Origin: Nanobdellati archaeon
Lineage (GTDB): Archaea > Aenigmatarchaeota > Aenigmatarchaeia > PWEA01
Direction: 5' to 3'
NCBI GenBank assembly: GCA_022257805.1
Contig: JAKOPB010000006.1
Span: 1 to 13,102 of the forward strand
Length of the DNA stretch: 13,102 nt
Shown here: positions 5,175 through 11,923 of the stretch, piece after piece
Numbering within the stretch: position 1 is the stretch's first letter
How the letters are laid out: every line of letters starts with the position of its first letter
Program-made: the position numbers and the translations under genes
Notes under the pieces: generated by a model
The model's database searches: none
What the model was told of the DNA's origin: nothing
What the model saw: the letters and a program-made list of their open reading frames with translations, nothing else

Positions 5175-6677
5175 TCAGGGTGGTCCGGGTTCTCTTCCCG
5201 CTCTTCTTATCCAATCACTTACATCCTCTGTCTCTTCTCTGTCTATATAACCTGCTTGTTCAACTATCTCATGGACCTTTTCTCTTCTTCTTCCCCGGAA
5301 TTCCTCGATCACCTGGATCCTTTCTTCGATCGTCATCTCTTCCTGCATCTTCTCTCCGAACTCCTCATTCATCTCTCTGAGCTCCTGAGTTCTTTCTCTT
5401 ACGCTATCTGTTTCTCTTCTGACTTCTTCGGCTATAGCTCCAGGATCCTCTCTGACTTCTTCATATCTCCTTCCGCGGGCTTCGGTTCTGACTTCCTGAG
5501 CAATTTCTCTGGCTCTCTGGTAGTCGCCTTCTTCAAAGGCTGCCTCTGCTTCGTCTACTCTTCCTTCAAGCTCTTCTCCGTCCCAGTCTTCAAAGATTCC
5601 TCTGGTTCTTTCTATCTCTTTACCTGCTCTTCCCTGAACTCTCTCATCTGCTTCCTCGATCCTCTGTCTCCATTCTTGATTCCTCTGGGCGAACCTCTCG
5701 GCGAACTCGGGTCTGTTTTCCTTTGCTAGCTCGGAGGCCTGTGCAACAGCTTCCGTGGCTCTTTCGACGACCAGGTCTACTTCCACGTCCACATCCTCCA
5801 GTGCTTCTGCTATTTCTCCGGCCAGTTCGGGCTGTCCAACTATCTTCACTTCTTCCACATCTCTTTCCTCGATGAGATCTATCAGTTCGTCGATTTCATC
5901 CTCACTGCTTACGAGGAAGGGTCTGTGGTCAGGTACAGATGGTGCCGATATCACATCTCTATGTCCCTGAGAAGCCACCACAAGGAGTCTGTCACCTGCC
6001 TCCACTCTCTCATTTGCTCTTTCCCTGGCTTCGTTGCGGAGCTGCTCTCTGTTCTGGGCTCTCACTTCTTCGCCTACTCCTATACCCAGATCTCCCAGCT
6101 CTTCCTGTATTCCTTCGGGATCTATGCCTACTACATCTACTTCTTCAACGCCCATCTCTTCAAGTTGGTTCGTGATTCCTGCCGGAACCTTTCCTTCGGG
6201 AATCGGGATAACCGGTCTTTCACCTGCAAAGGCTCGTGAAGCCGCGAGGATCTCGCCTCTCTCGTCATCCATCCTGTCTTCTACCAGGACGACGCTTTCA
6301 GCTCCCTCGGGCCAGAAACGTTCAACGATTTCCTGTGCAGTACCGTATCTGGACATCCCCCAGAGCCTGCTAACCTCGTAGTCCTCTCGAAGCTGTTCAA
6401 TAATCTCCTCGGAAACCACAGCCGGACCTCCAATTACAATCACTTCCTCCGGAGCGTATTCATCCAGTGCCGACTCAGCTTCCTCGGGAAGCTCCTCCAC
6501 TTCAGTAAGAATCAGAGGGATTCCCAGCTTCTCCGACACGGAACTTCCTACGACTGCATCGGGATAGTTCGCCTCACCTGCAAGAATGACCTTGTCTACT
6601 TCTTCCTCTGCTGCAACGGGGGTTACTAAAATACTGAGAGCCAGTACCAGTCCCAGTAATATTTTTGTGTGTTTCAT
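5175..6677 (-). CDS. secreted protein with three CWB2-type repeats and charged helical tail
   Basis: A 500-aa exported protein. A signal peptide (1-23, cleavage likely after PVAA) precedes three related alpha/beta units of the CWB2 cell-wall-binding type: 28-100 (VILAGEANYPDAVVGSSVS to VIVIGGPAVVSEEIIEQL), 127-200 (VVLVEDRMDDERGEILAASR to VDVVGIDPEGI), and 229-300 (RLLVVASQGHRDVISAP to VKIVGQPELAGEIAEAL). Repeat 1 keeps the clearest consensus, including LWGMSRYGTAQEI after it. In clostridia, CWB2 triplets attach S-layer proteins to anionic wall polymers; a triplet is the usual functional number. Residues 305-480 are almost all Glu, Arg, Gln and Ala with heptad-like spacing, a probable long helical or coiled-coil domain. 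There is no membrane anchor. It is divergent from another surface protein gene. The ligand is unknown, as archaea lack those wall polymers. Confidence 0.82.
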   Translation of the reverse strand: MKHTKILLGLVLALSILVTPVAAEEEVDKVILAGEANYPDAVVGSSVSEKLGIPLILTEVEELPEEAESALDEYAPEEVIVIGGPAVVSEEIIEQLREDYEVSRLWGMSRYGTAQEIVERFWPEGAESVVLVEDRMDDERGEILAASRAFAGERPVIPIPEGKVPAGITNQLEEMGVEEVDVVGIDPEGIQEELGDLGIGVGEEVRAQNREQLRNEARERANERVEAGDRLLVVASQGHRDVISAPSVPDHRPFLVSSEDEIDELIDLIEERDVEEVKIVGQPELAGEIAEALEDVDVEVDLVVERATEAVAQASELAKENRPEFAERFAQRNQEWRQRIEEADERVQGRAGKEIERTRGIFEDWDGEELEGRVDEAEAAFEEGDYQRAREIAQEVRTEARGRRYEEVREDPGAIAEEVRRETDSVRERTQELREMNEEFGEKMQEEMTIEERIQVIEEFRGRRREKVHEIVEQAGYIDREETEDVSDWIRRAGREPGPP

Positions 6678-6699
6678 ACTTTATTACTTCGTTTCAATC

Positions 6700-6712
6700 T
6701 TTAAATTATTTA
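6700..6712 (-). promoter_or_regulatory. TATA box for CWB2-repeat gene
   Basis: The minus strand reads AATAATTTAAAG about 28 nt before the ATG at 6677. No ribosome site precedes that ATG, so the transcript is probably leaderless or has a leader of only a few nucleotides. Confidence 0.45.
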
Positions 6713-6730
6713 GGTGAACTAAACCGTTCG

Positions 6731-6777
6731 GATAGAAAAAACCGGAAAATCACTCAAGATATTTAAATTTTTCTATC
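6731..6777. repeat. 10-bp perfect inverted repeat around divergent promoter
   Basis: GATAGAAAAA (6731-6740) and TTTTTCTATC (6768-6777) are exact reverse complements separated by 27 bp. The right arm touches the TATA box ATATTTAAAT (6759-6768) of the rightward surface-protein gene. Arm spacing of about 3.5 helical turns centre to centre suits a looping or dimer-of-dimers operator. Function is inferred. Confidence 0.45.
6759..6772 (+). promoter_or_regulatory. TATA box for 668-aa surface protein gene
   Basis: ATATTTAAATTTTT is the best TATA candidate but lies about 64 nt before the ATG at 6829. This predicts a 5' leader of roughly 38-40 nt, unlike the leaderless pattern of most promoters here. 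The leader would contain a six-codon open frame at 6812-6832. Confidence 0.45.
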
Positions 6778-6828
6778 GATTAGTTGTAACAGTTCAGTAG
6801 AAATCGTTTCAATGTGGGGTTGTGAAAC

Positions 6829-8835
6829 ATGAGATATAAGCTTGCGACGGTCTTTTTGGCAGCAGTATTCGTACTGGCCCTCTCAGCCGGCCTTGGATCA
6901 GCACTAAGAGAGCCTGAAATAAGTCCAGAGGTAAAGGCAAGCATCACATATGACCCTGTGACCGCGCACGCAGACGTAGTGGACCTGGACGGTCTCAGAG
7001 AAGTTGAAATATACTTCCGTTACCGGGAGGAGGGTGGAGAATGGGTGGAAACGGAGAGTCGGACGATGACCTCCGAAGGCGTGTACTCCAAGATTCTAGA
7101 AGATATCGACCCTGAAAAGGCATATGAATTTGAAGTTGTTGCAGAATGGATGGATGACGAAATAAAGACATTTAAAACTGAACCGGGTCCTGCAGAGTTT
7201 GAATACAAAAATCTGAGGGCAGAACCCGACAAAATATACGTAAACGATACCACGACTCTAAAGCTGGACGTCGAAAACGTTGGCGGACGGAGCGGAGAAA
7301 CCAAGGTAAACTTCACTGTGGATGACTGGGAAGATAGTAGAACGATTGAAGTAGCTCCAGGAGAAAAACAGACGGTTTCTGTAGAGTACACTGCTAAAGA
7401 ACTAGGAGAGTATTATGCAGAAGCAGGTGGGAGATTCACTGTATTCAATACAGTAGATTACCCTAGTGTGGAGGCAATCGAGGCAACGGATATCACATAC
7501 GATTCGGTGAGACTGAGGGCTGAACTAAAGGACATCGCACTCGAAGACGAGGTCCAGGTTTACTTCCGCTACAGAAGAGAGGATGGCGAATGGATGGAAA
7601 CCGAGAAAAAGACCATGGAAGCGGAGGGTAAATTCTCACAGAAGGTAGAAGAACTGGATCCTGATTCTAGATACGACTTTATGGCAGTCGTTGAATGGAA
7701 CGACCAGCGAAGAATAAGAGAGGAAAAAACTGTCAAATCGAGAAGTATAGAAGTGAAGCCAAGAGCCTTTGTGGATGAAAGTATGAGAGGCGTAAAGGAT
7801 GTAGGAGTCTTCCTCTGGGGCGACGGAAGGAGTCTGACCAGCAATATAATAGAATACAGATGGGATTTCTACGGCGATGGTGAGTGGGACTATGTAAGCA
7901 ATGAAACAGGTAGAACACTTTACGTATACAATGAAACCGGCGTTTACGATGCAGTCTTCGAGGTGGAGGATGGAGACGGTGAAGTGGACAGAAAAACTCT
8001 GGAAGTGGAGATACGCGAGAGGAGACAGCCTCTTTATGAAATAGACGAGGAGGCGGAGGGTCTCGGCAGGGACGTATACTTCGGAACCGACTACTGGTAC
8101 AACGAAGTCGAAAACGAAACCAGCGTTGCAGTCAATGTTAAAAATACAGCAAATGAATCCAGATTCGTAAGCATTACTGTTGACATGCCCAAGGACGTCG
8201 TGGCCGATATCGAGGATATGAAAACCTTCCCCGGACCAACGGAGGTTCTGGAAGACAATCCAAAGGCTGTCTGGAAATTCAATCTCGGACCCGAGGAAAC
8301 AGCAAGGATAGAAATCGTTTTCGATGGACATATAGAGGTAGAGAGGTTCGATGATATGAAGATGGTACAGGCATATGAAACCGAGGAAGACGTAAGGGTA
8401 AGAACTATAACCGGCCTGATCATACGCGGTATTCGGAGAGTATGGGGTTTTATAGTAATCATAATAGTTGCAGTTGTAGCAGTTCTCCTTCTGAGTACCG
8501 GAGGTAAAAAGTCCTTCGATAGAGCTGTTTCCAAGTTCAAAAACAACATACATCCTGACGAAAACGGGGGAAGTAAAACCAACTCGAAAAAGAAAAAGGA
8601 CAAAAAGAAGAAAGCAAAGAAGAAGGAACTTGATGAAAAGTTCATAGAGACTGCTAGAAACGTAAAAAAAGCTCTAAGAAAAGATGAAATAACAAACCCA
8701 CACAAAGTAGTCGAAGACCTTGAAATGGCAAACGAAGCCCTTGAAAGAGGGGAAGTCGGTAGATTCCGTCAACATCTTGACAGAGTAGAAAATGAGATGG
8801 AATACGGCGTATTTAGCAATAACATAGTTTCGTAA
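6829..8835 (+). CDS. membrane-anchored surface protein with FN3-like, CARDB-like and PKD domains
   Basis: A 668-aa type I membrane protein. A signal peptide (1-25) precedes an extracellular stack of beta domains: FN3-like A (about 36-118), CARDB-like (about 122-206, with ENVGGRSGETKVNFTVD and APGEKQTVSVEY), FN3-like B (about 210-303), PKD (about 308-396, with EYRWDFYGDGEWDY and YNETGVYDAVFEVEDGDG), and a last strand-rich region (400-525). A membrane helix follows (about 538-556). The inside tail has a lysine block (588-599) and a helical end (602-660). FN3 A and B are a clear duplication. At least six N-x-S/T sequons suit archaeal N-glycosylation. Likely roles are cell-surface structure or adhesion. 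It is divergent from the secreted CWB2-repeat gene. ATG 6829 is chosen because it gives a complete signal peptide; the ribosome site is weak. Confidence 0.85.
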   Translation: MRYKLATVFLAAVFVLALSAGLGSALREPEISPEVKASITYDPVTAHADVVDLDGLREVEIYFRYREEGGEWVETESRTMTSEGVYSKILEDIDPEKAYEFEVVAEWMDDEIKTFKTEPGPAEFEYKNLRAEPDKIYVNDTTTLKLDVENVGGRSGETKVNFTVDDWEDSRTIEVAPGEKQTVSVEYTAKELGEYYAEAGGRFTVFNTVDYPSVEAIEATDITYDSVRLRAELKDIALEDEVQVYFRYRREDGEWMETEKKTMEAEGKFSQKVEELDPDSRYDFMAVVEWNDQRRIREEKTVKSRSIEVKPRAFVDESMRGVKDVGVFLWGDGRSLTSNIIEYRWDFYGDGEWDYVSNETGRTLYVYNETGVYDAVFEVEDGDGEVDRKTLEVEIRERRQPLYEIDEEAEGLGRDVYFGTDYWYNEVENETSVAVNVKNTANESRFVSITVDMPKDVVADIEDMKTFPGPTEVLEDNPKAVWKFNLGPEETARIEIVFDGHIEVERFDDMKMVQAYETEEDVRVRTITGLIIRGIRRVWGFIVIIIVAVVAVLLLSTGGKKSFDRAVSKFKNNIHPDENGGSKTNSKKKKDKKKKAKKKELDEKFIETARNVKKALRKDEITNPHKVVEDLEMANEALERGEVGRFRQHLDRVENEMEYGVFSNNIVS

Positions 8836-8876
8836 GAAGTAAGCTTTCCTCTTCACTGAAGTATAAGAAAACAGAA

Positions 8877-10007
8877 CTATATGTCTTTTTTTCTTGGGTT
8901 AAGAAACTGATATTTCTTGCCCAAATCCTGGCTTAGACTCTCGATATCCTCGAGACTTGCAAAGAAATTTAATTTACTCTCACACGGCTGACCGTAGGTT
9001 ATGTTGAAAAAGTTTTGATCGGTATGTGAAGTCCATGCAGTCTTTTTAAAGGATACCGGACTTTCTCCTTCGGTTATATTCTCAAGTTTATCGTGTGTAC
9101 AGTTAGTATAAAATGAAGGCTTGACAACTGGATCATCTAAACCAAGCTCCTCTACAACATCATCCAAATTTTTCTCCAGGAACATCTCATATGCCTTGTT
9201 TAATGTACGAACGTCAAACAGATCTTCGTAACGAAGATGACACTCGAGTTTTTTATCTAGATCCATATCTATGTCGTGTGCAAGGTACCTATTGAGCGAA
9301 CGGATGAAGTGATGAGTAGTAGTAGGGTCACCCTCATAAGGTTTCCAATCACCGTCCCAGAAAAAACCGTTAAGCCTTGAAAAATTTGTCTCGGCCTCAT
9401 CCCCGGAAAGCTCCTTCACACAAAATGAACCACCATCAACAAAATCTTCAGGAACGCTTTCTATCAAAAACTGCTTCTGGTTATCTTTTATTACCATATT
9501 AAAACCTCTCACGGCTTCTTTATCTGTCACATCCTCTAGATAGTTCAGACACTCTTCGGCTTCCGTGTGGTTTTCAAGCATATGGGTAACCATCTTCGAA
9601 TAAGGCCTATATCTATCCTTGCTGTGATGCCTAACTGCAGCCGTAAAAACAGAGAGTTCAGGATTACAGCCTCCCCAGCCAGAATCGTAGTCGTCGTGGG
9701 AAACACTGGCTATATACGGCATTCTTCCTGTGGGTGTTAAAACAAGCTGTTTAACTGGCATATCAGGCGAAACATTCGTCTCACTCTCAGGAATTTTTTC
9801 CTCGTAGGATCTCATCTCAATCCTCTTCAATGGATTTCTTTTTACCTCTTCTACCAGATCAACGCTCTCATCCAGTTCAGCTCCGGCCAAGACTTCTAAA
9901 AACTGATCCCCTTCGTAGCCTATTACAAGTGACTCATAATTCTTTCTGCCTGGTTCCTTCAACTTGTATATAGAATTCTCCATCCTATCATATCCTATTG
10001 TACACAT
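8877..10007 (-). CDS. Ntn-hydrolase-like amidase/acyltransferase (choloylglycine hydrolase / C45 type)
   Basis: A 376-aa protein beginning MCTIGYD. Removal of Met1 would expose Cys2 as an N-terminal nucleophile. The layout follows linear-amide C-N hydrolases and C45 acyltransferases: GRKNYES (20-26) where the family has G-R-N-x-D; GCNPELSV (113-120) at the conserved G-x-N turn; a helix EAEECLNYLEDV (149-160); GFNMVIKDNQKQFLIE (168-183), matching the usual 'G-N-x-x-x-x-D-x-x-x-x-x-x-x-E' strand pair; FSRLNGFF (209-216) near the family's T-N-H-F; and a C-terminal TDQNFFNITYGQPCE (329-343). ATG 10007 is the right start: its A is the last base of the ligase TGA, and GAGGTG lies 6 nt before it. 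A GTG at 10016 also opens the frame but lies inside that ribosome site and would bury the Cys. No signal peptide, so cytoplasmic. The similarity is remote; substrate unknown. Confidence 0.68.
   Translation of the reverse strand: MCTIGYDRMENSIYKLKEPGRKNYESLVIGYEGDQFLEVLAGAELDESVDLVEEVKRNPLKRIEMRSYEEKIPESETNVSPDMPVKQLVLTPTGRMPYIASVSHDDYDSGWGGCNPELSVFTAAVRHHSKDRYRPYSKMVTHMLENHTEAEECLNYLEDVTDKEAVRGFNMVIKDNQKQFLIESVPEDFVDGGSFCVKELSGDEAETNFSRLNGFFWDGDWKPYEGDPTTTHHFIRSLNRYLAHDIDMDLDKKLECHLRYEDLFDVRTLNKAYEMFLEKNLDDVVEELGLDDPVVKPSFYTNCTHDKLENITEGESPVSFKKTAWTSHTDQNFFNITYGQPCESKLNFFASLEDIESLSQDLGKKYQFLNPRKKDI
8886..8892 (+). terminator. T7 run, possible terminator of surface protein gene
   Basis: A T7 run lies 50 nt past the TAA at 8833-8835, already inside the 3' end of the convergent hydrolase gene. 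The 41-bp gap itself has no long T-run on the plus strand, so the two transcripts probably overlap at their 3' ends. On the minus strand, GTTTTCTT (8866-8873) is a weaker candidate for the opposite transcript. Confidence 0.35.
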
Positions 10008-11488
10008 CAGACCCACCTCAACTGTTTTTCTACCTTTCGCTTTGAAATTTCACGTTGCTTTTCAAGATCATCCCTGTTTCTTGCAACAGAAACTATCCTT
10101 GCAACATCCTGCGTACCTCCTGAGTTGCGCGACTCAAAAGACATATCATCTTTACTGACCGAATTCATATGGGCTATCTGTGTACCCTGAGATGGTGCCG
10201 AAAATATCCCGTATGTTCCGTCATCGTAATTATCTCTGAAAACTTCTATCTCACTTTCATATATACTAGGTATTTTTCCATGGACTACACAGTCTTTGCT
10301 TGTCTTATATATCTCCATCGCCCAGTAGTAATCACCCGGAAGGTATTGATCTTTCAGCATATCCTCTACATCTTCCTCCATGACAGCAATAGCCTCAAGA
10401 TACTGCAGAGAAGGCCCTCCGTCCTCTTTAAAAATTTCGTTCAAAAGAACGTTCTGTAGAGTCGACCTATTCTTCCTCTCATTGGATTCCACAAAGTAAA
10501 GTTCACAGTCATCCGTCCACATCCAGTCGTTCCCTGCAAATCCTCTATAACCCTCCTTAGATCTAGCATCACCCAGGAGTTCGGTATACTCTTCTATCAT
10601 GTCAACAGCCCTTCTATCTTCCTCTTTCTCAAAAAATGGGTATATGTTACCAGTATGTTTTAAACCATCCATTATCTGGTCTGTTACAGAAAAAACCTCC
10701 GTCCCCTCGTCATATCTAAGGTGAAGATCATTTGGATTTTTGTCAAGCTTACTCAGAGGTATCCTCCTCAAAACCAGAAACTCCCCGTCCATTCCCAGAA
10801 ACTCATCCCTAACGTCCCTACCACTTTCAGCAAACATAGAGCTGTTTCCTCCTGCACCTTTCTCATAAGAAACGAATGCCCCATGATCCCATTCATCCAC
10901 CTTGGATTCTACTATCTCTGCTGCTTCCTCGAAGTCGGAGGCTATCTCACCATCAACTACAGGAATTCCAAGGTCCTTTGCAAAATTATACATATCTGTC
11001 TTTTTGTCGTGTTCCTTTTTTGAGTCATGTGACGGAGCAATCGGAACAAAACCATCGAACTCCTTCAAAAACTCCTCTGTTTCCGGCATTGAATTTTGGT
11101 AAAGATTCACAAAAACCTTGTCGTATGTGTCTTCCAAATCGCTGAAAAAGTCCTTAACGTCCTCATGTAACTCCGGTGCAAATGAAGCGTATGTACTGCT
11201 CTCCTTACCTATTATAGCTTCCTGCAATTCCTTGTTTGTTATTGGAAACCGGTATTTCTTACCCGTCCTTTCTTTTATGTAGTCATTGATTGCAAAACAC
11301 TTAAAGTCATACTTATCCTCGATATCGTTGATCCTTGCGCTCTTATTGGATGTTAAAAAACCATGGACATTAAATGGGACGGCCGTGAGAGAATTTATTA
11401 GCTCGTCGGTTCCTATAGCAACAGCTGGGTAATCAGAGAACTCCCCTTCGTATTCTGAGAATCTTCCAAATCTTTTGCAATCTTCCAT
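10007..11488 (-). CDS. divergent ATP-grasp carboxylate-amine ligase
   Basis: A 493-aa protein with the parts of an ATP-grasp ligase, which joins a carboxylate to an amine via an acylphosphate. After an N-terminal domain (1-150) come DKKTDMYNFAKDLGIPVVDG (161-180), the family's 'DK-x8-G-I-P' segment; a glycine-rich ATP loop YEKGAGGNSS (208-217) with K210; a hinge FLVLRRIP (237-244); GYRGFAGNDW (313-322), matching G-x-x-G-x-x-G-x-D; and LYFVESNERKNRST (330-343), where E334, N336 and R338 fit the metal-binding E-x-N-x-R signature. The last 140 residues match no domain I recognise. GAGGT (11499-11503) precedes the ATG. The stop overlaps the Ntn-hydrolase start, so both proteins are probably made together and act on the same amide. 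PGM1-type peptide ligases and the amidase-ligase pairing of glutathionylspermidine metabolism are the closest parallels I can name. Confidence 0.75.
   Translation of the reverse strand: MEDCKRFGRFSEYEGEFSDYPAVAIGTDELINSLTAVPFNVHGFLTSNKSARINDIEDKYDFKCFAINDYIKERTGKKYRFPITNKELQEAIIGKESSTYASFAPELHEDVKDFFSDLEDTYDKVFVNLYQNSMPETEEFLKEFDGFVPIAPSHDSKKEHDKKTDMYNFAKDLGIPVVDGEIASDFEEAAEIVESKVDEWDHGAFVSYEKGAGGNSSMFAESGRDVRDEFLGMDGEFLVLRRIPLSKLDKNPNDLHLRYDEGTEVFSVTDQIMDGLKHTGNIYPFFEKEEDRRAVDMIEEYTELLGDARSKEGYRGFAGNDWMWTDDCELYFVESNERKNRSTLQNVLLNEIFKEDGGPSLQYLEAIAVMEEDVEDMLKDQYLPGDYYWAMEIYKTSKDCVVHGKIPSIYESEIEVFRDNYDDGTYGIFSAPSQGTQIAHMNSVSKDDMSFESRNSGGTQDVARIVSVARNRDDLEKQREISKRKVEKQLRWV
10014..10019 (-). promoter_or_regulatory. 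ribosome binding site deciding the Ntn-hydrolase start
   Basis: GAGGTG, within the last codons of the ligase gene, is 6 nt before ATG 10007. The alternative GTG at 10016 overlaps this site and cannot use it, which settles the Met-Cys N-terminus. Confidence 0.7.
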
Positions 11489-11498
11489 TGTTCTACAT

Positions 11499-11541
11499 AC
11501 CTCAGATAATGAAATAAAGTACTGTGGAGACCTGTTTATAC
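11499..11541 (-). promoter_or_regulatory. promoter and ribosome site of ligase/hydrolase unit
   Basis: GTATAAAC on the minus strand (11534-11541) is a TATA candidate about 50 nt before ATG 11488, giving a leader of about 24 nt that includes GAGGT (11499-11503). A second AT-rich block (11550-11562) is an alternative. A separate promoter implies the pair is not simply part of the gatE transcript. Confidence 0.4.
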
Positions 11542-11596
11542 TTTTAACTAAAAATATTTATTTGTAGAGAAAATTCGTGAAAGTTAAGCCCTTGGA

Positions 11597-11923
11597 TTAA
11601 AGTATTGGTCCGATTAAACCGTAGATATGGTTCACGCCAAAAGCCAAAAGTCCTAAGATAAAATACTCCTTGGGCTCCGTTCTCGGCACCGCGAAGTTGA
11701 CAATCCCCACCCAGACCACGGCCTCGAGAATCAGATCAAGTCTGGAAACGGGAACCATGCCCGCTATATGCATAGCGTAATCCAATCCAAAGATTACGAA
11801 CAGCTGACCAAGGATAGCTATGACGACAAGTTTGAAGGCAGGTATCCTGGCGGAGATCAATCTATCGCCGAGATATAACACGACAAAACTAACACCCACG
11901 TTGATCAAAAGATTTGGGATCAT
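11597..11923 (-). CDS. small four-helix membrane protein coupled to gatE
   Basis: A 108-aa very hydrophobic protein with four predicted membrane helices at about 3-21, 29-50, 62-80 and 86-106, separated by short loops (DRLISARIPA, MHIAGMVPVSR, RTEPKE). I recognise no enzyme motif. Its ATGA start overlaps the gatE stop, and GAGG within the last gatE codons lies 7 nt before the ATG, so translation is coupled to gatE. Coupling does not prove a shared function, since gatE makes a soluble tRNA enzyme. Charged residues D19, R20, R25 and D47 lie at or near helix ends. It may belong to one of the small DUF families of euryarchaeal membrane proteins; I cannot name which. Confidence 0.75.
   Translation of the reverse strand: MIPNLLINVGVSFVVLYLGDRLISARIPAFKLVVIAILGQLFVIFGLDYAMHIAGMVPVSRLDLILEAVVWVGIVNFAVPRTEPKEYFILGLLAFGVNHIYGLIGPIL

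Larger units (their letters stand above)
6689..6813. repeat. 10-bp direct repeat TCGTTTCAAT in divergent promoter region
   Basis: TCGTTTCAAT occurs at 6689-6698 and 6804-6813 in the same orientation. Each copy lies within 11-25 nt of one of the two divergent start codons. It may be a shared regulatory element or chance in AT-rich sequence. Confidence 0.35.

Noticed and set aside
5256-6381. Several plus-strand frames and a tct/ctt-rich repeat-like texture
   Set aside because: Antisense to the Glu/Arg-rich helical tail and repeats of the secreted protein; codon bias explains the texture, and no exact repeat unit or CRISPR spacing exists.
7636-8553. 305-aa minus-strand open frame
   Set aside because: Fully antisense to the surface protein gene; its composition (many Tyr, Cys, Phe) is that of a reverse reading of acidic codons, with no domain.
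8851-8861. Palindrome CTTCA-C-TGAAG between the convergent surface-protein and Ntn-like genes
   Set aside because: Stem of only 5 bp with a one-base loop and no following T-run on either strand; too short to call a terminator or operator.
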